From contig JALOTO010000025.1 of the NCBI GenBank assembly GCA_025457845.1, forward strand, positions 1 to 12,918: a stretch of DNA of 12,918 nucleotides, read 5' to 3'. The translations under genes were made by a program, and so were the position numbers. This document shows positions 8,615 to 12,918 of this stretch, in pieces. Source of the stretch: Thermoplasmata archaeon. Lineage in GTDB: Archaea; Thermoplasmatota; Thermoplasmata; UBA10834. Position 1 is the stretch's first letter, and each line of letters begins with the position of its first letter. The notes below the pieces were generated by a model that was not told the DNA's origin, did no database searches, and saw only the letters and a program-made list of their open reading frames with translations.

Positions 8615-9523
8615 ATGGACGGGCTTCAGAATGAGATACTCAGGCTGAAGAAGGAGAAGGATGCCATCATCCTCGGCCACAACTACCAGCGCAAGGAGGT
8701 CCAAGAAGTCTCGGACTTCCTCGGCGACTCGTACGGGCTGTCGGTGCAGGCCTCCAAGACGGACGCCAAGGTCATCGTCTTCTGCGGCGTCGATTTCATG
8801 GCGGAGAGCGCCAAGATCCTCAACCCTGGCAAGATCGTCCTCCATCCGAGGCCGAGCGCCAAGTGCCCCATGGCCGGGATGGTGGACGTCGAAGGGCTGA
8901 AGGCCCTCAAGGCGCAGCACCCCGGTGCGCCCGTCGTCTCGTATGTCAACACCTCTGCCGAGGTCAAGGCCGAGACCGACATCTGCTGCACGTCCGCCAA
9001 CGCTGTCAAGATCGTCAAGTCGCTCCCGGACAAGAAGGTAATATTCGTCCCCGACACGAACCTAGGGCTCTATGTCCAGCGGTTCGTCAAGGACAAGGAG
9101 ATCGTCCTCTGGCCAGGTTACTGCCCCACCCATGCCAACATAAAGGTGGGGGACCTGCAGAGGCTCAAGAGGCTCCATCCCGCGGCGGAGGTCCTTGTGC
9201 ATCCAGAGTGCACCCCGGACGTGATAGACTTCGCAGATTTCGCCTACTCGACCGAGGGGATAATCAAGCACGTCGTCTCGTCCCAGAAGAACGAGTTCAT
9301 CATCGGGACCGAATCGAACATGCTCCACAGGCTCAGGAAGGAGGCTCCAGGCAAGGTCCTCTACGACATCCCGAGCGCGACCTGCCCCAACATGAGGGAG
9401 ATCGCGTTGGAGGATGTCCGTGACTCGCTCGCCAAGGGGCAGTTCAGGATAGAGATACCCGCTGACATCATCCGCAGGGCCAGGGTGCCACTCGAGAGGA
9501 TGATCGAGGCGGGCAGGCAGTGA
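8615..9523 (+). CDS. nadA: quinolinate synthase
   Basis: NadA condenses iminoaspartate with dihydroxyacetone phosphate to quinolinate, the second step of de novo NAD synthesis, using an oxygen-sensitive [4Fe-4S] cluster. The 302-residue protein has the three cluster cysteines at 84 (SAKCPMAGM), 170 (GYCPTHA) and 257 (ATCPNM), nearly the numbering known for the Pyrococcus and Thermotoga enzymes. Active-site segments include LGHNYQ (20-25), GDSYGL (37-42), YVNTSAEVKA (110-119) and HPECTPDV (196-203). The start ATG is preceded by GGAG. It is the only plus-strand protein gene in the window. Its usual partners (aspartate oxidase or aspartate dehydrogenase, and NadC) are not adjacent. It converges on the exporter gene with only 7 bases between the two stop codons. 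Confidence 0.97.
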   Translation: MDGLQNEILRLKKEKDAIILGHNYQRKEVQEVSDFLGDSYGLSVQASKTDAKVIVFCGVDFMAESAKILNPGKIVLHPRPSAKCPMAGMVDVEGLKALKAQHPGAPVVSYVNTSAEVKAETDICCTSANAVKIVKSLPDKKVIFVPDTNLGLYVQRFVKDKEIVLWPGYCPTHANIKVGDLQRLKRLHPAAEVLVHPECTPDVIDFADFAYSTEGIIKHVVSSQKNEFIIGTESNMLHRLRKEAPGKVLYDIPSATCPNMREIALEDVRDSLAKGQFRIEIPADIIRRARVPLERMIEAGRQ

Positions 9524-9530
9524 CCCGTCC

Positions 9531-10169
9531 CTATCCCAGCATCTCTTCTGCCGGCCCGTATACGAAGTAGGCTCCAAAGGCGATCATGAACAGCCCGCAG
9601 ACCACGAAGACCACCTGATGCACGAGCGGGGTCCACAGATGGCGCGTCCTGAAGACCGCGAACCCGGTGAACGAGTACCAGGCCAGGTCGCAGCTCCAGT
9701 GGACGACCGCGAAGACCAGGACGACCAGCGCGCCGAACTCCTGCGCCGAGAAGATCAGGACGGCCCCGACGGTGGCCCACCAGAGGAAGAAGTAGGGGTT
9801 CGCCGAGGTCGTCAGGGCACCCGTCACGACGGTGCTCCTGGTCGTCTCCTCCTTCCCTTCCAGGGCGATCTCCTTCCTGGAGCGTATCATCATCGCGCCC
9901 ATGACCGCGAGGAGCGAGCCGCCAACGACCCCTATCCCGAGCTTTACGGCGTCGTTCTCGAAGACGTAGCCGACGCTGAGCACGACCAGCGCCATGAGAG
10001 GGAACTCGACGAGCGCGTGCCCTATCGCGATCTTGACCCCGGCCCTCTCGTCCTTGTACCCCTTGGCTATGGTGGCCGCGAACACCGGCCCGGGCATCAT
10101 GACCCCCGAGAGGGAGATCACGATGGTCGCGCCCAGGAAAACCCAGATGTTGTCGGTTATCGGGTCCAC
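9531..10169 (-). CDS. LysE/RhtB-family membrane exporter
   Basis: This 212-residue hydrophobic protein has about six transmembrane stretches (roughly 8-30, 47-68, 74-95, 120-143, 147-170, 182-205) and the features of LysE/RhtB translocators, which export amino acids or related small molecules. An early GVMMPGPVFAATIAKGY segment (22-38) contains the conserved Pro-Gly-Pro, and TSANPYFFLWW (121-131) matches the second family hallmark. A charged loop (97-112) splits the protein into two halves. The start is GTG at 10169; a TATA box centred 26-27 bases upstream predicts a leaderless transcript beginning at this GTG. The substrate cannot be read from the sequence, and no biosynthetic gene next door suggests one. 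Confidence 0.85.
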   Translation of the reverse strand: MDPITDNIWVFLGATIVISLSGVMMPGPVFAATIAKGYKDERAGVKIAIGHALVEFPLMALVVLSVGYVFENDAVKLGIGVVGGSLLAVMGAMMIRSRKEIALEGKEETTRSTVVTGALTTSANPYFFLWWATVGAVLIFSAQEFGALVVLVFAVVHWSCDLAWYSFTGFAVFRTRHLWTPLVHQVVFVVCGLFMIAFGAYFVYGPAEEMLG

Positions 10170-10191
10170 GGCCGGAGCTACGGCCTGGCCG

Positions 10192-10199
10192 ATATTTAA
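10192..10199 (-). promoter_or_regulatory. TATA box of the LysE-family gene
   Basis: The minus strand reads TTAAATAT, a good archaeal box A. Its centre lies about 26 bases before the GTG at 10169, so the transcript should begin at or next to the start codon, which supports choosing that codon. Confidence 0.65.
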
Positions 10200-10205
10200 C
10201 CAGTG

Positions 10206-10216
10206 CCCCTGAGGGG
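10206..10216. repeat. short inverted repeat CCCCTGAGGGG
   Basis: Five-base arms around a single G, lying just upstream of the exporter TATA box and 18 bases before the sRNA TATA box. Short GC-rich palindromes are frequent by chance in this composition. Its position between two divergent promoters is the only reason to record it. Confidence 0.35.
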
Positions 10217-10233
10217 GCCAGGCAGGCTCTCGC

Positions 10234-10240
10234 TAAAATA
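10234..10240 (+). promoter_or_regulatory. TATA box of the box C/D sRNA
   Basis: The plus strand reads TAAAATA within CGCTAAAATACG, an AT-rich island in GC-rich DNA. Usual spacing places the transcription start near 10260-10264, exactly at the C box of the RNA. No protein gene on this strand uses it, which supports the separate RNA gene. Confidence 0.6.
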
Positions 10241-10258
10241 CGTGTTCGCCGTTCCGAG

Positions 10259-10327
10259 GAGCGTGATGAGAAGAGGGTCAACTGAGGACCTCACGGTCCG
10301 ATGATGAGCCCTATGAGTGCTGAACGC
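10259..10327 (+). ncRNA. box C/D 2'-O-methylation guide sRNA (candidate sR-tMet type)
   Basis: All four boxes are perfect consensus and in register: C box GTGATGA 10263-10269, D' box CTGA 10282-10285, C' box ATGATGA 10301-10307, D box CTGA 10320-10323. Both guides are exactly 12 nt (GAAGAGGGTCAA and GCCCTATGAGTG), the spacing characteristic of archaeal C/D sRNPs with L7Ae, Nop5 and fibrillarin. The 15-nt D'-C' linker can fold into a GGACC/GGTCC hairpin with loop TCAC. A TATA box lies about 26 bases upstream. By the N+5 rule the D guide targets CACUCAUAGGGC with methylation on its fifth base, C. ACUCAUA is the usual A31-A37 sequence of elongator tRNA-Met, so that base is C34. The target of the D' guide (UUGACCCUCUUC) is not recognised. 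Ends are estimates; the terminal stem is weak. Confidence 0.82.
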
Positions 10328-10334
10328 ACGCCTC

Positions 10335-10352
10335 CGCCCCGATGACGGGGCG
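10335..10352. repeat. inverted repeat, 6-bp arms, 6-nt loop
   Basis: CGCCCC and GGGGCG flank GATGAC. It begins 11 bases after the D box of the sRNA and lies between the converging sRNA and rubrerythrin transcripts. It may be a stop signal or processing structure for one or both. There is no T-tract. Confidence 0.5.
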
Positions 10353-10357
10353 AACAT

Positions 10358-10381
10358 GGATGCCAGGGACCCCTGGCATCC
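10358..10381. repeat. perfect inverted repeat, 11-bp arms, 2-nt spacer
   Basis: GGATGCCAGGG (10358-10368) and CCCTGGCATCC (10371-10381) are exact complements separated by AC. It starts 16 bases beyond the rubrerythrin stop codon, so the rubrerythrin mRNA would end in a strong stem. The symmetry also fits a dimeric protein site, but the position between two converging transcripts favours a 3'-end structure. No U-tract follows on either strand, unlike typical archaeal terminators. Confidence 0.7.
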
Positions 10382-10397
10382 GCCGGCCTTTCCCCTC

Positions 10398-10937
10398 TCA
10401 GAGCTCTATGCCGCCGTAGTCGATGTCGCAGGTCCTCTTGAAGTAGCCCTGCGTGTGCAGGCAGTTGGGGCAGGTCTCGGGCGCCTCCTTCCCCTTGTGC
10501 ATGTAGCCGCAGTTGGTGCAGAACCAGACCTCCTCCTCGTCCGACTTGTACAGGGTGCCCTTCTGCAGCCTGTCCAGGAGGAGCTTGTACCTCTTGGCGT
10601 GGTGCTTCTCGATGCTTATGACATGCTCGAAGAACTTGGCCGCCGCCTCGTTGCCCTCCGCGCGGGCCTGCTCGGCGAACCCGGGATACATGCTGGTCCA
10701 CTCGTGGGTCTCACCCGCATGAGCCGCCTTGAGGTTCTCCTCCGTGGTCCCGGCTATCTTGAGCAGCTTCATGATCATGGCCGCGTGCTCGTACTCGTTC
10801 TCGGCGGTCTCCAGGAAGATCTTCGCGATGGCCTGGTGCCCTTCCTTGTTGGCCGCGCCGGCCCACTTGACGTACTTCGCCCTCGCCTCGGACTCGCCCG
10901 CAAGGGCGGCCCTCAGGTTGTCCTCGGTCTTCCCCAT
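10398..10937 (-). CDS. rbr: rubrerythrin
   Basis: Rubrerythrin reduces hydrogen peroxide to water with electrons from rubredoxin or NADH systems, protecting anaerobes in the cytoplasm. The 179-residue protein has a ferritin-like diiron domain with ligands Glu15 (GESEAR), Glu48 and His51 (ENEYEHA), Glu76 and Glu79 (ETHEW), and Glu110 and His113 (IEKHH). A C-terminal rubredoxin-like Fe(Cys)4 site follows: Cys140, 143, 156 and 159. An unusual tail of 20 residues (about 160-179) with one more cysteine follows the rubredoxin module. ATG 10937 is supported by GTGATC just upstream, complementary to the archaeal 16S rRNA 3' end, and by a TATA box 10971-10977. It stands alone, with inverted repeats on both sides. 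Confidence 0.96.
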   Translation of the reverse strand: MGKTEDNLRAALAGESEARAKYVKWAGAANKEGHQAIAKIFLETAENEYEHAAMIMKLLKIAGTTEENLKAAHAGETHEWTSMYPGFAEQARAEGNEAAAKFFEHVISIEKHHAKRYKLLLDRLQKGTLYKSDEEEVWFCTNCGYMHKGKEAPETCPNCLHTQGYFKRTCDIDYGGIEL

Positions 10938-10970
10938 ATGATCACTATGACGGGCGAAGACGTTCCCGCC

Positions 10971-10977
10971 TTATAAA
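10971..10977 (-). promoter_or_regulatory. TATA box of rubrerythrin
   Basis: The minus strand reads TTTATAA, a near-consensus archaeal box A, centred about 37 bases before the ATG at 10937. This gives a leader of about 11 bases that contains the GTGATC ribosome-binding site. Confidence 0.7.
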
Positions 10978-10988
10978 CTGCTCCCGGC

Positions 10989-11010
10989 GGCATGAGGGGC
11001 CGGTCATGCC
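10989..11010. repeat. inverted repeat upstream of the rubrerythrin TATA box
   Basis: GGCATGA (10989-10995) and TCATGCC (11004-11010) are perfect 7-bp arms with an 8-base centre. It lies 11 bases upstream of the TATA box, where an archaeal activator, or a factor contacting TFB, could bind. A role as a redox-responsive operator is a guess from position only. Confidence 0.5.
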
Positions 11011-11043
11011 ATCCAGACGTCTCTGCTGGGGTCGCTCCCGACC

Positions 11044-11059
11044 GTATCGGAAATGATAC
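11044..11059. repeat. short inverted repeat GTATC / GATAC
   Basis: Five-base perfect arms separated by GGAAAT, about 70 bases upstream of the rubrerythrin TATA box. It is weak alone, and is recorded because it is the third symmetric element in this short patch. Confidence 0.3.
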
Positions 11060-11165
11060 TCAACGACGATTCCCATGTCTGTCGCCTATAAGCAGTCCCG
11101 GGGACAATACTCGTTCAGCATACTCCTCTCTCCCCCCTTTTTATTGTTTCACGGAAGAGCGGAGC

Positions 11166-11693
11166 TCACGACTGGAGGGACACGACGTAGTCGATGAACT
11201 TGCTGAGCTTCATCCCGTCCTCCCATCGCATTATGAAGTTCCCCTCCTTCGACTGGTCGATCTTCGGGATCCTGGAGTAGAGGAGCTTCGGCATCCCCTT
11301 GAAGGCCTCGCCGCGTTCCTTGAGGTCGAATGTGAAGACCCTCCAGGCGTCGCCCCTCTGCCTCTTGAGCTTGAAGACGTAGAGCGGGACGAGCTGGACG
11401 GAGACGCAGTCGTCTATCATCTCGTTAGCCTGGATTATCAGCTTCTCGCTCCTGCTGAACCTCATCACGTCCGAGGTCGAGCTCTTGACCTCTATCGGGA
11501 AGCTCATGCCCCATCTCATGGCGACGAGGTCGATGCCCAGGGAGCCCGCGCCGCGGACGACCATGAAAGGCCGCTCGCGCACGCGCATGTAGCCCGCCCT
11601 CTCGTCGGGCTCGCAGGTCTTGGTCACGCGCGCGAGCACATCCTCGTTCGCGCTGAGGATGCCCTTGAGCTCGCGCTCGAAAATCCGTCCCAT
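11166..11693 (-). CDS. Hjc-like Holliday junction resolvase / PD-(D/E)XK nuclease
   Basis: The 175-residue protein resembles archaeal Hjc resolvases, which cut four-way DNA junctions as dimers during recombination and repair. The order of catalytic elements fits: an N-terminal glutamate in RIFERELK (Glu6 or Glu8), VVRGAGS (45-51), then GIDLVAMRWGMSFPIEVKSS (53-72) containing Asp55, Glu68 and Lys70. It is longer than typical Hjc (about 120-135): roughly 20 residues (17-38) are added before the VVRGAGS strand, and the C-terminus ends in MRWEDGMKLSKFIDYV. ATG 11693 is chosen over a much longer in-frame extension that runs through the Nudix gene. A TATA box at the right distance predicts a leaderless mRNA starting there. 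A paralogue with a different substrate cannot be excluded. Confidence 0.82.
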   Translation of the reverse strand: MGRIFERELKGILSANEDVLARVTKTCEPDERAGYMRVRERPFMVVRGAGSLGIDLVAMRWGMSFPIEVKSSTSDVMRFSRSEKLIIQANEMIDDCVSVQLVPLYVFKLKRQRGDAWRVFTFDLKERGEAFKGMPKLLYSRIPKIDQSKEGNFIMRWEDGMKLSKFIDYVVSLQS

Positions 11694-11703
11694 CCAGCCA
11701 GCG

Positions 11704-11720
11704 TATCCACTTTGTGGATA
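11704..11720. promoter_or_regulatory. perfect 17-bp palindrome on the nuclease promoter
   Basis: TATCCACTTTGTGGATA consists of exact 7-bp arms around TTT. It overlaps the downstream half of the TATA box of the Hjc-like gene and ends 11 bases before its ATG, so a dimeric protein bound here would block transcription initiation. It lies between the Nudix stop and the nuclease start and could alternatively form a small hairpin in the upstream mRNA. Confidence 0.55.
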
Positions 11721-11724
11721 AATT
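11717..11724 (-). promoter_or_regulatory. TATA box of the Hjc-like gene
   Basis: The minus strand reads AATTTATC, overlapping the Nudix TAA stop. The centre is about 27 bases before ATG 11693, which predicts a leaderless transcript and supports that start. Confidence 0.5.
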
Positions 11725-12250
11725 ACTTGTCGACGGAGTCCTCGAGCGCCTGCCGGTCTATCTCCGAGCCCAGGACGTTGGCTGTTACCTCCGGCCTGAA
11801 CTCCGCCCCCGAGTACTTCTCCTTCGGGACGGCGAACTCGAAGTCGTCCGTCACCGCCGCGTAGACGAGGTGGAGCCTCTTGACAGTGATGTCGGGGTAG
11901 TGCCAGGAGACGTCGTACATCGCTGTCAGGACCATGCTCCTGATCCCCAGCCCGCACTCCGCCTTGGCGACCCTCTTGGCAGCCTTCTCGGGCGTCTCGT
12001 ACATGAGTATGCTCCCGCTGGGGAGCGCCCACGTGTGGCCGTCCTTGGGACGGAGGACGACCGTCCCCTTCTCCCCGTTGACGACGAGCACGACCTGTCC
12101 TTTGCAGGGGGGCCTGTTGAGGTCCGGCGTCCCCTCCTTGATGTCGTACTCGTACTTGCGCAGGCGGAACTCGGGGTAGCTCGTCGCGAGGCCGTCGATC
12201 TCTTCGGCCACTGGCAACTCGATGAGCATCCGCTTGGGCGGCGCCCTCAC
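11723..12250 (-). CDS. Nudix-fold protein with degenerate Nudix box
   Basis: Nudix proteins hydrolyse nucleoside diphosphates linked to other groups, or sense such ligands. In this 175-residue protein the region WALPSGSILMYETPEKAA (74-91), then KRVAKAECGLG, aligns with the Nudix box (G-x5-E-x7-REUxEExGU). Gly79, Glu85, Arg93, Glu98 and Gly100 match, but the metal-binding Glu after Arg is Val94 and the first Glu of the EE pair is Ala97. The usual LPGG is LPSG. The fold context is otherwise good: VVLVVNGEKGTVVLRPKDGHTW upstream gives the expected beta strands. Activity may be lost or altered. GTG 12250 overlaps the aspS stop (GTGA), indicating coupling; ATG 12229 is a possible later start. The substrate is unknown. 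Confidence 0.75.
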   Translation of the reverse strand: MRAPPKRMLIELPVAEEIDGLATSYPEFRLRKYEYDIKEGTPDLNRPPCKGQVVLVVNGEKGTVVLRPKDGHTWALPSGSILMYETPEKAAKRVAKAECGLGIRSMVLTAMYDVSWHYPDITVKRLHLVYAAVTDDFEFAVPKEKYSGAEFRPEVTANVLGSEIDRQALEDSVDK

Positions 12251-12918
12251 GGAACCAGTCTCGCCCTGTCCCTTGGGTATAGGACCGCCTCCCTGATGTT
12301 TGGCAGATCTAGCATCTTCTGCACGAACCTCTCGACCCCGAAGCCGAACCCGCCGTGCGGTGGCATGCCGTACCTGAACGCCTTCAGGTAGAACTCGAAC
12401 GAGTCGAGGTTGAAGTTGTTCTCCCTCATCTGCTCCGTGAGCACAGCATACCTGTGCTCCCTCTGTCCGCCGGAGACGATCTCCTGCCCCTTGTAGTCGA
12501 GGTCGAAGTATCCGGTGGTCTCCGGGTCCTGGTCGTACCTCTTGGCGTAGAAAGTGCCGCGCTTAAGGGCAGTAGGGAACTCTGTGATGAAATAAAACTC
12601 ACACCCCTTCTCCTTCATCATGGCCTCTCCGAGGGCCTTCTCGCCCTCCGTCCCGAGGTCCTCTCCCATCGGGATCTTCATCCCCGCCGCGTTGACCATC
12701 TCGACGGCCTCTCTGTACTTGACCCTCGGGAAGGGGGAGGCGGGCACCTCGACCTTGGCACCGAGCCGCTCAAGGTCGTCCTTGGCGGCCTTCTTGACGT
12801 GCTCGAGGCTCGATGTCACTATGCCCTCCGCGACGGCCATGATGTCCTCGGACGATTCGATGAACGCCAGCTCGACGTCGAGGGACATGAACTCCGCGAT
12901 GTGCCTGATGGTGTCGGA
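12247..12918 (-). CDS. aspS: aspartyl-tRNA synthetase, C-terminal part (5' end outside window)
   Basis: This is the class II catalytic core C-terminus of an archaeal-type AspRS, which charges tRNA with aspartate. The frame is open to the right edge, so the true start lies outside. The first visible residues SDTIRHIAEFMSLDVE belong to the segment just after motif 2. GKGCEFYFITEFP-like and EIVSGGQREHRY are active-site segments. FEFYLKAFRYGMPPHGGFGFGVERF leads into motif 3 (GFGVER), and the end NIREAVLYPRDRARLVP is typical of AspRS rather than AsnRS. About 223 residues are present, a little over half of the usual 430. The tRNA-binding OB domain that would show whether it also charges tRNA-Asn is missing. 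The segment KRGTFYAKRYDQDPE, replacing the common RPFYT, is a small departure. Confidence 0.92.
   Translation of the reverse strand, partial: SDTIRHIAEFMSLDVELAFIESSEDIMAVAEGIVTSSLEHVKKAAKDDLERLGAKVEVPASPFPRVKYREAVEMVNAAGMKIPMGEDLGTEGEKALGEAMMKEKGCEFYFITEFPTALKRGTFYAKRYDQDPETTGYFDLDYKGQEIVSGGQREHRYAVLTEQMRENNFNLDSFEFYLKAFRYGMPPHGGFGFGVERFVQKMLDLPNIREAVLYPRDRARLVP

Larger units (their letters stand above)
10938..11165. other. intergenic region between rubrerythrin and the Hjc-like gene
   Basis: These 228 bases hold the rubrerythrin promoter, inverted repeats at 10989-11010 and 11044-11059, and an 8-bp palindrome AGACGTCT (11015-11022). A TATA-like TATAAG at 11087-11092 on the plus strand is unassigned, and a pyrimidine/T-rich stretch (CCCCCC then TTTTT) runs from 11132 to 11149. 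No convincing protein gene is present. The plus-strand TATAAG followed about 50 bases later by a T-run has the outline of a small transcription unit, but nothing identifies a product. Confidence 0.5.

Noticed and set aside
10950..11076. Minus-strand open frame of 42 codons upstream of rubrerythrin
   Set aside because: There is no ribosome-binding site, the TATA-like word is only about 10 bases from its ATG, the composition is Arg-rich, and it overlaps the rubrerythrin promoter.
11166..12032. Extended version of the Hjc-like protein (288 codons)
   Set aside because: The extra N-terminal part lies out of frame inside the Nudix gene and is low complexity. The TATA box and Hjc homology support the start at 11693.

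Overview
The window looks like GC-rich archaeal chromosome, most likely a euryarchaeal/Thermoplasmatota-type anaerobe. The archaeal signs are: TATA-box promoters placed so that several transcripts would be leaderless or nearly so; a tRNA m2,2G26 methyltransferase (Trm1); a THEP1-type NTPase; the archaeal dihydroneopterin aldolase MptD; an ADP-forming acyl-CoA synthetase beta subunit; a four-subunit 2-oxoacid:ferredoxin oxidoreductase; an archaeal-type AspRS; a Hjc-like nuclease; and a box C/D guide RNA. Rubrerythrin and ferredoxin-dependent 2-oxoacid oxidation fit an anaerobic life. The phylum is an inference from gene style. No 16S or other decisive marker is present. I see no CRISPR array, tRNA, rRNA, insertion sequence, prophage or integrase.

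Layout. Positions 1-5520 are all on the minus strand. From upstream to downstream they are: acdB (4864-5520), then a tight run psd - pssA - mptD - THEP1 - trm1 (4827 down to 1346) with overlapping or closely spaced genes, then purA (1287 down to the left edge) behind its own TATA box. Upstream of acdB is korD-korA-korB-korC (8303 down to 5551), all overlapping by 1-11 bases. Kor plus the acyl-CoA synthetase beta chain form a plausible unit turning 2-oxoglutarate into succinyl-CoA and then succinate with ATP formation. Psd and PssA are consecutive steps of archaetidylserine/archaetidylethanolamine synthesis.

A 311-base divergent intergenic region (8304-8614) separates korD from nadA, the only plus-strand protein gene. 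nadA converges on a LysE/RhtB-type exporter (9531-10169, minus). Next come a small plus-strand RNA gene, rubrerythrin (minus), a gene-poor patch rich in inverted repeats, a Hjc-like nuclease (minus), a Nudix-fold protein and the 3' two-thirds or less of aspS (minus, cut by the right edge).

The main discovery is in the apparently empty stretch 10200-10397. It holds a near-ideal box C/D sRNA (C 10263-10269, D' 10282-10285, C' 10301-10307, D 10320-10323, both guides exactly 12 nt) with a TATA box about 26 bases upstream. Under the N+5 rule its D guide would place the methyl group on the C of an ACUCAUA core, that is C34 of elongator tRNA-Met. Also notable: mptD is fully recognisable but has no usable start codon, the Nudix box has lost key glutamates, KorD has a stretched second Fe-S motif, and a perfect palindrome sits on the nuclease promoter.
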